DNA of 64,000 bases from Armillaria gallica (GCA_037576215.1 JBANDB010000005.1:2976001-3040000), one strand, 5' to 3'. Shown: positions 23,302 through 34,184, counted from the stretch's first letter. Notes: generated from the sequence alone by a model not told the origin. Translations and numbers: made by a program.

Positions 23302-26253
23302 ATGTCCAAATCAACCTCCGCTCCCACAAATACATGCAAGAAAGACTCCCAACCTAGACTGGTCATGAAACACAACCAGTCAAAGTCTGCACTGAAGAAA
23401 TGGAAGCAAGGCCAACACAATGACATGATGACTGATGATGCAGACAGTCCATCAGTCGATGTTCCCCCAGCATTGAAATGGAGCCGAGCTACTGGAGATG
23501 GGTCTGAGTCTGCGAGCCAGAAACCGATCAAGGTATCAGACAATGACTTGGGTGGCACAGAGGAGGAACTCAAACATGAGAAGACCAAGGAATCAAGACT
23601 GGCGTGGTGAGGCAAACTAGGTGAGTTGTTAGGCCAAAAAATCATACCTCAATCTCACAAATTGGTAGCAAAATTGCGGAAGAAATGGTCAGCTCCAGTC
23701 TATGACCATTTTTTTCCAGAGATGGGAGTGTCGTGGAACTCGAGGAGCCAGAAATGGCAGCAGGTCTTTACTTGCCGGCAGTACGTGTTATAACTGTCAC
23801 TACAGGTTCCCCATTAATCACTGTACAGTGATACAAATGTCAAAGTCCACTGTCCCTTTCACGATAATGGCACCGCCAACCTCATTTGTCATGACCGCTC
23901 TTGTAAAGGAGCTGATGACACTGATGACGATGAACTGAAACTTGTCCAGAGCAGTCTTACTCCCTTTGTACAAGGCTCGATGTACACTCCTGGCCGCCTT
24001 TGTCTCAGGCATGTTCAAATGTGTGCCAGACACCATGTCCCTCATGCCTTTGTTGAGTGGGAGGAATACCATGGCATCTTATGCATGTTCAATAAGGACG
24101 TCAAGATCTCCTCTGCCGACACTCTTTCACGTGATATCAAGGACATCTACAATCTTGTTAAAGTTCATGTGGCAAAGCTACTGCAGGGTGTGAGAGGTCA
24201 CATCCATGTCACTCAAGATGGCTGGGCTGTGCCACAGAAGCTATCACTTCTTGGTTTGGTTGTTGTTTGGGTAGCCGATGCCAAAATCCAGGTGTTGACG
24301 ATGGATATGCTTCAGTAAGTGAGATTCTCTCTGACTTGTGCTATGCTGACAACCATATAGTTTGAAAAAATCACACACCAGTGCTAACCTCACTGAAATG
24401 ATTGGCAAGAGCTTGCGGGAATTTGGAGTTGTCAACAAACTATTATCACTCCCCGGTGACAACGCGTCAAGTAATGTCACTATGACTTGCTGTCTCAAGA
24501 GTTCTGGGAAGCTCCCAAGCGGCCACATCATGGGTCCAATGACTCATGTTCTTTGTGCTGGTCACATCTTTGACCTAGCGAACAAAGTATGTCGCATCAC
24601 ATTTACTCTCGTCTATCCAAATTTAATAATATTTTACAGGCAATATTCCGTTATTTTGTCAAGAAGGCCAAGACTACGAACCAAAGCTTCCTTGAGGATG
24701 ATGACAATGCCTGGCTAGAAGAAGACAATGACGATGAGCTTGATATGGAGGAGCAAGAGCTATATGATGAATTGCACTCTGACTTGCATGAAGCTGATGA
24801 AGAAGAACTCTTAGAGAACTTGCTTGATACCATTGAAAACTTGCAGGATCTTGAGGAGGAAGATGGCATGGTAGGACGGAACACTGTCATGAAGGTATGT
24901 AATGGTTATTGATAATCATCCACCTGCTATATGATATGGTCATAGATCTTTAAACTCAGATGCCGGATATTTAACAATGGCACTATGCAACAGGATCTAC
25001 GAACAGAGTGTGGCAATGCTAGTATCACTATTCAAGATATGATTTGTGCTGTTATCACACGATGGCTTACACATGGCACTGTTCTGCGGCATGCCCTTGA
25101 ACTGCGACCAGTGCTGGATGCATTTTGCGATCTCGACAAGTGGAACAAAATTCCGAAAAAGGCCATACAAAAATTCAAGCTCGATGATCTTGAGTGGCAG
25201 TTTCTTGAGGAGCTCAAGCCCATTCTCATGGTGCATGTATTTCTTTTCTGTCATTGATTCCTTTGTTTACCCATCTGCAGATGCTTGCGGTGGGTACAAT
25301 TTGCCTGTCAAAGTCTGGAGCAGCTTTGATCCATGAGGTCATTCCCATGTTTGACGGAATGATTGACAAACTCGACAAGGTTATTGTCAACACCAGGCTC
25401 TTGCCTGGGGTCTGGGCAGCTGCAATTCAAGCACGCCAAGTCCTCTGCAAATATTATTCTAAAACCGATGACATGTATATGTACCGCATGGCCATGAGTA
25501 AGTGTCTATCTTTCCTTCGCATCCACCACTAATCTAGCCTTGTCCAGTTATGTACCCTGCCTACAAAATAGAGTACTTTCATGAACAAAAGTGGAAGGCT
25601 GAATGGGTAGATCAGTGTTATGAAATTGTCCATGAGATTTGGTCCAAGTATTACAAGCCAGAGCTGACTGCTGTTGAGAACGACAGAAAGGTATGTCTGT
25701 TCATTTTATGTGTGTGACAGCCAAACTCAATATACAAACAGTCCTCTGGTGATTCTCTAGATGATATACTCTCTGATCTCCTCAAGAAGCGGCGCCGCAA
25801 CAGCAATGATGACACCCTTGAGAAGTATCTTTGCGATCCGGTCCTTGAAGAGCTTGACAACCCCCTTCATTATTGGACAAGCCTCTTAGATCCATGCGAC
25901 AAGTTTGGCAAGGTCTCACACCCAACATCGAAAGGCACCCTGGCACAGATGGCATTGGATTTTCTATCAGCACCTGGTACGGTCTATTTTCAGAACAATA
26001 GCAGTGTTCCTAAGATTTTATCACAGCAACTTCGACCGATGTTGAACGACTTTTTTCACAAGGTGGCCTAAATGTAATGAAACACCATCACAATCTCTTG
26101 GCAGAATCAACAATCAACCAAACGGTTCTACACTCCTGGATTAAGTACCCTGGCCTTATTGATGAGGACAAGTTGACGGAATTTTTTAACAACAAGTCGA
26201 AGCGACCCAATAACAGTGCAAAGAAGGAAGTTTTGACTGTGGACAATGACTAA
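23302..26253 (+). pseudogene. hAT-family transposase with eight introns and one in-frame TGA
   Basis: Splicing at 23781-23828, 24315-24360, 24587-24639, 24895-24945, 25231-25280, 25498-25547, 25691-25741 and 25977-26026 gives one continuous frame of about 850 codons. The N-terminal third is basic and has a Cys/His cluster (CRHDTNVKVHCPFH, ICHDRSC) where hAT enzymes carry a zinc finger. The middle has the RNase H-like core (HVTQDGWAV, GDNASSN) and an acidic insert. The C-terminus is the hAT dimerisation region (SAPATSTDVERLFSQGGL, LLAESTINQ). Only TGA at 23608 interrupts it. A 48-bp intron starting GTGAGT directly after would keep frame but not remove the stop. Apart from this stop the gene looks intact. 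Confidence 0.75.
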
Positions 26254-26468
26254 TTGTATATAAAATCTAAATCTATTTCTTGTTTTCTTGTGTGTAGTTA
26301 TTAATGCTTGAATTATGGCAGGTCTTAGGCAGGTCACCCAGGTCTCACTGTGTTCTTGCTGCCATGACCCGGACTTGTTTGGTGGCCTGGATCTGCATAC
26401 CCATGGGTGCGTTTCTATAAAATTTTGAAGACCTGGACCCGGTTCTGCATGTGGGTGCACCCGGGTAT

Positions 26469-26823
26469 AGCAGGAATCGTGCAAGTCTTTATGTTGTGGT
26501 GGTTGTACTGGATGTCCCTGTTTGCGCCTGAGCCCTCAACAACCAAGGATGTGGAGCTTGATGAGGCCCATCTTTGCCATCTGGCTGGGAAGGAACAGTC
26601 CAGCCTGCAGGTGCAAATCACTGCTGCTGAAGCTGCCAAGGCTGAGTTTGCGAGTACCAGCACTGTGAGAACTTGAATCGCCCCTGCAGGCAAGGTACGA
26701 GGTCCCTCAATTTCTGACCCAGTCAAAATGGTGGCCTTTTATGCTGCTCTGGATGCATTGAAGCCTGAAAGAAGTGATGATGAGGTTGAGATGGGTGAAG
26801 AGGACAATGATGATGAGCCAGTT
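26469..26823 (+). pseudogene. KDZ accessory gene 3 (copy B), 3' part before the gypsy
   Basis: After the hAT, the frame resumes with a block ending MLWWLYW, then DEAHLCHLAGKEQ, helical Ala-rich residues and an acidic tail (SDDEVEMGEEDNDDEPV). The gypsy is inserted directly after Val at 26823. Reading across it, using the CAGTT duplication once, gives EPVLVVFS and a stop at 45663-45665. The acidic tail mirrors copy A, which ends at 14031. One TGA interrupts the frame at about 26674. Confidence 0.45.
26819..26823. repeat. Left target-site duplication of the gypsy
   Basis: CAGTT is repeated exactly at 45643-45647, directly outside the TG...CA ends of the two LTRs. Confidence 0.85.
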
Positions 26824-27209
26824 TGTTATGATTTATTCATTTTCTTACTTAAGCACCTCTTATCTAATCTTATCTTCAGCGCTTACCTTATCTTATCTTT
26901 AGGATCCGTGACTTCATGGAGTCTTCACATCGTTATGCACTCATACTCAGTCACCAGGCATTGTGGTTTGTCACTTTCTAACACGGTGTCACTATTATTA
27001 GGACCCTCATCTTAGTATATCAGTAGCATACTCAAAGCTGTACATTCTCTAGCTTTGAGCTAACGTTTATTCATACTGAAACACATTCATTCTCGCTAAA
27101 GCGCTAGTAATGTTACATCAGAATGGTCAAGCATCACGAGACTTAGCGGTGACTGTATGAACATGATACAGCCATCTATTTACTCTTGCTTGGGCATTCG
27201 GGTCTAACA
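26824..27209 (+). repeat. 5' LTR of the gypsy
   Basis: It starts TGTTATGATTTATTC, ends GGGTCTAACA and matches 45205-45642. TATAT at 27016-27020 is the likely TATA box. If transcription starts at 27051, U3 is about 227 bp and R plus U5 about 159 bp. Confidence 0.92.
27016..27063 (+). promoter_or_regulatory. LTR core promoter and inferred self-primer
   Basis: TATAT at 27016 lies about 33 bp before AGCTTTGAGCTAA (27051-27063). That 13-mer is the exact reverse complement of the primer-binding site at 27211-27223. A transcript starting near 27051 would therefore carry its own primer at its 5' end, as in Tf1. CTCAAAGCT at 27031-27039 can also pair with AGCTTTGAG as a local hairpin. Confidence 0.55.
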
Positions 27210-27210
27210 A

Positions 27211-27223
27211 TTAGCTCAAAGCT
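27211..27223 (+). promoter_or_regulatory. Primer-binding site, self-complementary type
   Basis: TTAGCTCAAAGCT starts two bases after the 5' LTR. It lacks the TGG that pairs with a tRNA 3' CCA, and it is perfectly complementary to LTR bases 27051-27063 (also 45484-45496 in the 3' LTR). Remnant D keeps GTTAGCTCGAAGCT at the same place. Confidence 0.6.
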
Positions 27224-27250
27224 TTTCCAGGTTCCTTAACTGGAACCCCC

Positions 27251-28231
27251 ATGTCAGACGAAACAATCAACGCTCTTTTTGGAACCCTCATAGGCATAGG
27301 AAGCATCTTTTGGATAGCAGCCTTCGCGCTAGCCATACAAGACAACTTAGACAGGAGACAAAGAGAGCCCCGACGTATTAACATACATCAGGTTGTCAAC
27401 CTCAGAGATGGCGTCCCACTCGAGCACCAGCCACAGATTGTTGCACCCATACCGCGACACCCAATCCCAATCCACAAGCTCACAGGAGAAATGGGGGAGA
27501 TCGTTTCTGAGTCAGTTCATCCTGACATCATGGAGGGAAGAACTCCTACCCCTCCTGGAAGTGGCCCACCTATCATCGTTATCTCCCCCACCAGCTCTCC
27601 CAGCCCTCCCCCGGATGTCTCCCGTTTTAACTCACCTGGCAGATACGCTCGCCACATCAGCGACGGCAGGGGATTCGACATGGGCCGCGACCTCAGACCC
27701 TACACCCCCCAGGATGCCAGAGATCCCTGGGATGACAACGCTCCACCACCCTCGCCCTCAATTTCCCCCAGTGAGTTCTGGGACAATATTACCCTTCCAT
27801 ACTGTGCCTACATCCATTGGGACCAGCCCGTACAGACCACTGAGCCGACACTCGAGTCTGTACGAATTGAGGAACCCATTGCCGGTCCCTCAAACTACTG
27901 GCAGAATGTCAGCGAGCAGCATCAGAACCTGCCCCGAGGGAGCAGCAGACCCATACCCCATCTGCCCACCCCATTCTCCTCAACCCACTCCTTGCCTGTC
28001 AGAACCATTCGAGAAATCAACGAACTCGCCTCCCACTACAGAATCGATGAGCGGGGGGAAACCGTATTCTACGGAAGTGAGAGCAACACCGCTACAGAGG
28101 AACTCCCCATGGCAGAGTACATCAATGGAATCCCTGGACCCAGCCCCTCGGGAAGTGAGCAGCTGTCCCCCATCCCGGCGCTCATGCCAACCAACCCCGA
28201 CTCCCCTGCCCCAAGCAATGACACTCACTGA
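27251..28231 (+). CDS. Membrane-anchored leader ORF upstream of gag
   Basis: A 326-residue frame starts 42 bp after the LTR. Residues about 6-27 form a hydrophobic segment (ALFGTLIGIGSIFWIAAFAL), followed by a basic patch (RRQREPRR) and a long Pro/Ser-rich polar region. This predicts a single-pass membrane protein or signal anchor with a disordered tail. No retroviral envelope, protease or nucleic-acid motif is visible. Its TGA (28229-28231) overlaps the gag ATG (28218) by 14 bases, allowing termination-reinitiation. The overlapping +1 frame (27393-28217) is probably not the true gag start, because this frame keeps the same layout in remnant D. Role unknown. Confidence 0.65.
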   Translation: MSDETINALFGTLIGIGSIFWIAAFALAIQDNLDRRQREPRRINIHQVVNLRDGVPLEHQPQIVAPIPRHPIPIHKLTGEMGEIVSESVHPDIMEGRTPTPPGSGPPIIVISPTSSPSPPPDVSRFNSPGRYARHISDGRGFDMGRDLRPYTPQDARDPWDDNAPPPSPSISPSEFWDNITLPYCAYIHWDQPVQTTEPTLESVRIEEPIAGPSNYWQNVSEQHQNLPRGSSRPIPHLPTPFSSTHSLPVRTIREINELASHYRIDERGETVFYGSESNTATEELPMAEYINGIPGPSPSGSEQLSPIPALMPTNPDSPAPSNDTH

Positions 28232-29678
28232 GGCCATCCAATTCTATATACAGATGGAGGACGACCCTAATATCCCCATCCCTCACCTCCTAAATCAAGC
28301 AAACTATCAGGATATATATAACTATGCATATGAATTACCATTCAATAACGCTTGGGGGGAAACCCAAGCGGGAAACGATTATTTTATGAAGAAACAAAGG
28401 AACCTCCCAGCAGATGAAATCCTACAGTATGAAGCTGAGTTTAATGCTCGCCTTGTCTGGAATGAGATACACCGAGACGCTCCCATGAGGGAATTAACTC
28501 CCTATGAAAATGCCACATTCCTGGAAGAAGTCCAGGAACCAATGCCAGATGAACCACTGGTACCACCGCCCCGAGTCATCACAGGTACCTTCTCCTACAT
28601 CAGGGGACAGGCACCATCAGGAACATACAAACCAGGATACATACCATTTGCCAGTGCAGATCCTGGCAATCAAGGGCCACCCGCTCCGCCGCTGCAACCA
28701 CCCACTGCCCAACAATGGGCACTCCCATGTCACCCCGCTCCCCCAAAAGCACCTACCCCTCCTACTCCCTGGGAATTACAAACAGGAGCAGTCACTCCTT
28801 ACGACGACTTCAAACCCAAAATCCTAAAAGAAGTTGACGATTTCAAGGGAGACTCAAACGACATCAATCAGTTCTTCCTTAAGTGCGAACTGCACTTTGA
28901 ACTATTCAACCGACACTTCCACTACCCACCCCATAAAGTAATTTTCTGTGTCTCGCGACTTGCCGACGATGCCGAAAGATGGTGGGAGTTATGTGCCAAA
29001 ATTATAGGAAGAAATAACGAGGGAGAACAACTTTACCCCACCTATGATGACTTCAAGTCAGAGTTGAGGGCTAGGTTCTGGAAAGACGTGGATGAACAGA
29101 TCAGGTGTGCTCAGTGGGAGAAGCTCAGACAGGTTGACTACAAAGACAGTGACAAGTTCTTCCAGCAGTTTGAGGAACTCACCTTCTACGCTGGGGTACG
29201 CGACAATGAGCAAGTGATGCTCGCCCAGATCAAGAAAGCCGCCTGTGAAATGAGTAAAAACACGATATACTCGGCCGACGGAGAGGTACCAACCACCTAT
29301 AACAGGTGGAAGGCCCACCTACTCCATATGGATTACAACTGGCACCTCAAACAAGCAGAAGGCACTGGGCGCGCTATCACCAAGCCATCAGGGATCCCAT
29401 CCCAGAAGGCGGGACAACCTTCAACCGGTACACCAGAAAGGAAAACGGCATCAGGAACAACATACAGAGGACGTGGAGTGCCAATGGACATTGATGCAGC
29501 AAAGATAACAGCGAAGTGCTTCAGATGTGGCAAGATTGGCCACTACAAACGTGACTGCCCGACTGCGCCAAAATCCAGGGAAGAGGCGATGCATCAACTT
29601 AATACATACTGGGACAATCACCCAACACAGGAAAACCTCTCAGCGATTGAGGAGGTAAAAGAAGACGCCGAGAAGTAA
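28218..29678 (+). CDS. Gag polyprotein
   Basis: A 486-residue frame from the ATG overlapping the leader stop. It starts MTLTEAIQFYIQMED, close to MTIT in remnant D. A proline-rich linker (residues about 115-190) precedes the retrotransposon gag capsid domain (FKGDSNDINQFFLKCELHF, RWWELCAKII, FKSELRARFWKDVDEQ). The C-terminus carries a CCHC zinc knuckle (CFRCGKIGHYKRDC, bases 29518-29559). Gag forms the virus-like particle and packages element RNA. The frame has no stops, unlike pol. The open frame extends upstream to 27393, but that part overlaps the leader in another frame and lacks gag features. Confidence 0.85.
   Translation: MTLTEAIQFYIQMEDDPNIPIPHLLNQANYQDIYNYAYELPFNNAWGETQAGNDYFMKKQRNLPADEILQYEAEFNARLVWNEIHRDAPMRELTPYENATFLEEVQEPMPDEPLVPPPRVITGTFSYIRGQAPSGTYKPGYIPFASADPGNQGPPAPPLQPPTAQQWALPCHPAPPKAPTPPTPWELQTGAVTPYDDFKPKILKEVDDFKGDSNDINQFFLKCELHFELFNRHFHYPPHKVIFCVSRLADDAERWWELCAKIIGRNNEGEQLYPTYDDFKSELRARFWKDVDEQIRCAQWEKLRQVDYKDSDKFFQQFEELTFYAGVRDNEQVMLAQIKKAACEMSKNTIYSADGEVPTTYNRWKAHLLHMDYNWHLKQAEGTGRAITKPSGIPSQKAGQPSTGTPERKTASGTTYRGRGVPMDIDAAKITAKCFRCGKIGHYKRDCPTAPKSREEAMHQLNTYWDNHPTQENLSAIEEVKEDAEK
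29654..29661 (+). promoter_or_regulatory. Putative -1 frameshift site between gag and pol
   Basis: GGTAAAAG lies six codons before the gag stop. Pol is open in the -1 frame from here (GKRRRREVSDS). Remnant D keeps the same octamer at 4109-4116 with pol again in -1. It is not a classical X-XXY-YYZ heptamer, so the exact slip point is inferred. Confidence 0.4.
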
Positions 29679-32600
29679 GTGATTCGACTTACTCAGCTAA
29701 AGACATAGTTTCATCTGGTACGCATGTCACACCCAATAATTGTACTTATACATCTGTAGTATCTACCATGCATTCGAATATACCCGCAGCTACGACTTCC
29801 AGACTGGAAACTAGGCAAGAATCACTCACAGGACCAAGGAATAGCATGGTAGTTATCAAGCTACCGGCTAAATGCTTGGCAAGTAACCTATCACAGGAGA
29901 AAGCATCAAGCAGGAAGTCACCCACCATAGTGACACCCATCATAACAGTGCACGCATTGCAACCAGATGGGGCAGGGGAACAAGCACTCAGCGCCTCCCC
30001 TGGCAAAGCGGCTCTACAGAGTCCCTGCCTCGCAGGGAGTAACGAGGGAATAGCTTCAGCAAAACCTCCTCCAGTAATAGAGATCACCGTAAGGATGCTG
30101 CCTAGCAGTGAAAGCAGGCAACAACAAGGAACGGCATCGAGGCTACTAACGCCCGATCGAACCGGTACCAATGACCCCAGGAAAGGAGCGTGGAATGACT
30201 TGCTGAGTACAGAAGGAGCAGGAATGGGGGCGGATATCCCGAGGGGGACCCGACTACCTGATCCCAATGTTTCCATTGGAAACGTCCCTGAAGTCATGCC
30301 AAGCTTGCTGCAATCTCACACTCCACTGGGCTCATTTGGAGAAGATGTAGACGAGACAAGAACCGTTGGATGCGCAACGGCCCCGACTACCAATGGGACC
30401 CAGAAAATGGAAGCTGCTAGCACCCAGGTGGTAAAAAGAGGGCCTTCGGTAGTTATATATGAAATCATTGATGACAACAATGACACAAGTTTCATGATGA
30501 ACAAGAAGGCTAAATTAACACCCACTATAGAAATAGAAACCACGGTGACCTCGCCAACGGTAGTTGAACCCTCAGGGGTTGATGCGAAGGCTGGGAAGGT
30601 CCCGCATGAATGGCTTAAACCATTCGGAGTGGAGTGGACTTTACACAGAATAGTCAAGGCTAGAACCGAAGCAGAAGCAAAGGCAATCCTAAAAAATTGG
30701 ATTCACAAGGCATGAGCAGAAGAGGTTGTCGATGCAATGATCGAAGGAATGTGACAGGCACAACAAGCTAACGCCCTCAAATGGCTCAAAGAACTACAAC
30801 AACCAAAGCGATACATCAGCGCACTAAGCGGAAAAGAGAAGGACCTAGTTGTTGACGTATTAATCGAGACACTAGAAAACCGCACACAAATCTCAACCGC
30901 CGCTTTAGTAGACAGCGGATGCACCAGTAGCGCCATCAACCAATCATTCATTGATAAACACAATATCCTGACTCATGCCACAGCCACACCAATTCCAGTC
31001 TATAACGCCGACAGATCCAGGAATCAGGGTGGATCAATCACGTGATATGTGGAGATCCGTCTTATGATCGGTGATCACGTGGAACAGATAGACTTAGCCA
31101 TCATGGAACTCGGGGACAGAGAAATCTTCCTCAGTCATGATTGGCTAGCCCGGCATAACCCGATCATCAATTGGAAAATAGGAGGGTTAACCTTTGCGCG
31201 ATGCCAATGCCGCAAAACCCCATTCGTACTACCCAATGCAGATCCCGATGACAAGTGGGACAAGGAACTAGAGGAAGGAGAAACAATTCTTGCCATAGAT
31301 TTCATGCAAGCCATCCTTATATGGGCCCATCACGCCAACGACCTTGTGGCAAAAGCTAACGCAAACAAGGAGAGTAAAACATTCGAAGAAATGGTCCCAG
31401 AATGGTGCAGAGACTTCATTGACCTATTCGACAAAGACAATTTTGATGAACTCCCTGAGCCAAAGACGTGGGACCATGCAATCGAACTCACTCCTAATGC
31501 AAGTGCCAACCTTGACTGCAAGGTCTATCCCCTCAATCAAAATGAACAGGCAGAGCTTGACAAGTTCCTAGATGAAAACCTCTCAAGTGGACGTATACGA
31601 CCATCAAAGTCACCCATGGCTTTGCCCTTCTTCTTCGTCAAAAAGAAGGACAGCAAGCTAAGGCCAGTACAAGACTATCGCAAGCTCAACAAAATGACAA
31701 TAAAGAACCAATACCCTCTCCCTCTCATCTCGGAGCTGATGGACAAATTGCGAGGTGCCAAGTACTTTTCAAAACTTGACATTCGATGGGGGTACAACAA
31801 TGTACGCATCAAGAGTGGTGACGAATGGAAGGCCGCGTTCAGAACTAACCAAGGCTTGTTCGAGCCCACGGTCATGTTCTTTGGACTTACCAATTCTCCT
31901 GCAACATTCCAGTGGATGATGAATGACATCTTTAAAGACCTCATAGCCTCAGGCGCTGTCACGGTCTATTTAGATGACATCCTGATCATGTCCAAAACCA
32001 AGGAAGAACATTGCCGCATCACACATGAAGTTCTAAAAGTCTTACGAAAGAACAAGCTATTCCTTAAAGCGGAAAAATGCGAGTTTGAGACTCTGGAAAC
32101 CAAGTACCTTGGAGTCATTATCAGTGAAGGGAGCATCCGCATGGACCCAGTCAAGATCCAAGGCATCGGAGAATGGCCAGTACCAGTAAAGAAACAGCAG
32201 CTACAGTCATTCCTGGGTTTTACCAACTTCTACCGACGTTTCATTAAAGGCTACAGCAAAGTCATCAAACCCATGATGCAGTTGACAGGGAACGATCTGT
32301 GGAAGTGGGGAACAGAACAGCAGTACGCGTTCGAGGAACTAAAGAGGCCATTGGCCGAAGAGGTGGTACTGGCCATACCAACAGAGGAAGGCAAATTCCG
32401 AGTAGAAGCAGACGCCAGTGAAGGAGCGATAGGGGCAGTTCTTTCGCAAGAACAAGATGGAAAATGGCGCCCAGTCGCATTTCTATCCAAGTCCCTCATG
32501 GTTACAGAACGAAATTACAAAATTTACGACAAAGAACTACTCGTGATAATGCTAGTGCTCGACGAGTGGAGGCACTACCTGATGGGAGCAGCTCAGGATT

Positions 32601-33750
32601 TCGAAATCTGGACAGATCATCAGAATCTCCAGTATTTCCGAAAACCCCAAAAGCTCAACTGTTGGCAGGCCCGCTGGGTAACAGAACTAGCCGAGTACCA
32701 CTTCTCCCTTCACCATAAACCTGAATCGGCAAACAAGAAAGCTGACCTACTCAGTCGAAGGGCGGATCATGAACAGGGCAAGGAGGATAACAATGAAATT
32801 GTGGTCCTTAAACCCGAACATTTCCAGGCACTGGTCATGCCCACCATCGAAGAAACACAGACAAAAATCAAGCAAGCCATGCTTGACCACCATCGATGGG
32901 ACAAGAATATCTCTGCATCTCTCAACCACGATCGAGGAATGAAAATGGAGAACGGCCTGATCTATTACAACTCCCACATTTACATTCCCCTCGATCATGC
33001 GTTACGAGGAGAAATTATCACAGGATCTCATGACCACATCACGGCGGGTCACCCAGGCATCGAAAAGATGAAGGAACTTGTATTGAGAGAATACTGGTGG
33101 CCCAAGATGAAAAAGGATGTAGAAGCCTACATACACACTTGCGAGACGTGCCAACAAACCAAGACAAGCACGCAAGCAAAAGCAGCACCCCTCCATCCTA
33201 ACGCCATCCCCTCCCATCTGTGGACCCACATTTCCATCGACATGGTCACTGGTTTACCAATGTGCAACGGACATGATGCAATCTTAATGATCATCAACCG
33301 GTTCTCAAAGGAGATCATACCAGTTGCATGCTCTACAGAGCTGTCATCAGAAGGGTGGGCCAAGATCCTACGCAACGAAGTTTACGCCAAGCATGGAATG
33401 CCTCAGGTCGTCATCTCTGACTGAGGCACCATGTTTGTCTCCAAGTTCATGAAAGACCTCTATAACTTGCTCCAGATCAAGGCAAATGCATCCACCGCCT
33501 GGCATCCCCAGACAGATGGTCAAACTGAACGAGTCAACCAGGAGGTTGAAAAATACCTCTGAATGTTCGTCAACCACCTCCAAGATGACTGGGTCCAATG
33601 GTTACCCATTGCTGCCTTCGCTCACAACAATTGCACCCACTTGGCCACCGGAAAAAGCCCTTTTAAGGTCAACTATGGCTATAATGCCAATGTCCTACCA
33701 GGAGCTAAACCCCAGACACCATTCTGCACCCCTGCCTCTATGAGCCCTGG
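29654..33750 (+). pseudogene. Pol polyprotein, 5' part (protease, RT, RNase H, integrase core)
   Basis: In the -1 frame to gag. After a Ser/Pro-rich spacer, the aspartic protease has DSGC (30911-30922). Reverse transcriptase carries FFVKKKDSKLRPVQDYR, FGLTNSPATFQ and the catalytic YLDDIL (31967-31984). RNase H follows with VEADASEGAIGAVL and FEIWTDHQNLQYF. Integrase has the HHCC zinc module (DHITAGHPG, CETCQQTK) and core residues in SIDMVTGLP and the [14 protein letters not shown] block. TGA codons at 30713, 30752, 31043, 33422 and 33560 interrupt one otherwise continuous frame; at 33422 and 33560 the family has arginine (SDRGT and YLRMF). Element C is inserted at about 33750, after TPASMSPG. 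Confidence 0.88.
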
Positions 33751-33775
33751 CTGTAGATTTTAGGCTTTGAATACA

Positions 33776-33820
33776 GGAGCTAGCCAGGCAAACCCGTTGA
33801 ATTCTCATGGGCTCTAGCCA
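33776..33820 (+). repeat. Left terminal inverted repeat of KDZ C
   Basis: GGAGCTAGCCAG and AACCCGTTGAATTCTCA are inverted at 44435-44479. Palindromic GCTAGC-type motifs recur inside both ends. Confidence 0.8.
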
Positions 33821-34184
33821 GAATGTGGCTAGTGCCTAAATGCCACAAGTCAATGTTTGCCATTGCAATGCCAGCTGCCGTTGCATGCCGTGCTTACCTG
33901 AATGCTCCAAAATGCTGTTTGCTGTTGGGCGTCATTGCCATGCCTCGGCATGAATATATTATCATCGGTGAGATCCCACGCACATTGCTGTGGCCCTTGC
34001 GACCTCGATCATAATTCGTTTGCTTCAATTTTCATCCTACCCACTATTTACATTTACTGTTTTATCCTATACTGATCAGACTATTTTTCTTGCTGACACA
34101 CATGGTTGTATTTAGATATGATTGCGAGGTCAGGCCATATGCTGCACACAGTGACGACGAATGCCAGCACTTGATATGGCACTA

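Larger units (their letters stand above)
20516..26468 (+). mobile_element. hAT transposon, 5.95 kb, nested in KDZ B
   Basis: The terminal inverted repeats TACTCGGGTGCACCCACA (20516-20533) and, in reverse complement, TACCCGGGTGCACCCACA (26451-26468) agree at 17 of 18 positions. Both are followed by GC-rich subterminal DNA with repeated ACCCATG and CCCGGGT motifs. The element encodes a hAT transposase on the plus strand (23302-26253). Expected 8-bp target duplications are not evident (TGGTTCCC on the left, TAGCAGGA on the right), so an end may have been altered. It interrupts accessory gene 3 of KDZ B. Confidence 0.7.

Noticed and set aside
23605..23667. Intron removing the TGA at 23608 in the hAT transposase
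   Set aside because: Introns starting upstream of the stop are 62 or 65 bp and shift the frame; the one that keeps frame (48 bp, GTGAGT to TAG) starts after the stop.
27393..28217. Long open frame extending gag upstream to 27393
   Set aside because: It overlaps the leader ORF in another frame and shows no gag features. The ATG at 28218 matches the MT[IL]T start and the stop-start overlap seen in remnant D.
27251..28231. Leader ORF as a retroviral envelope
   Set aside because: Env genes lie downstream of pol and have a signal peptide, furin-like site, fusion peptide and C-terminal anchor. Only an N-terminal hydrophobic segment is present here.
30713..33562. UGA reassigned to arginine or programmed readthrough in pol
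   Set aside because: Gag and the leader in the same element have no internal TGA, TGA is used as the leader stop, and the same TGA pattern appears in unrelated genes, so CpG decay is simpler.
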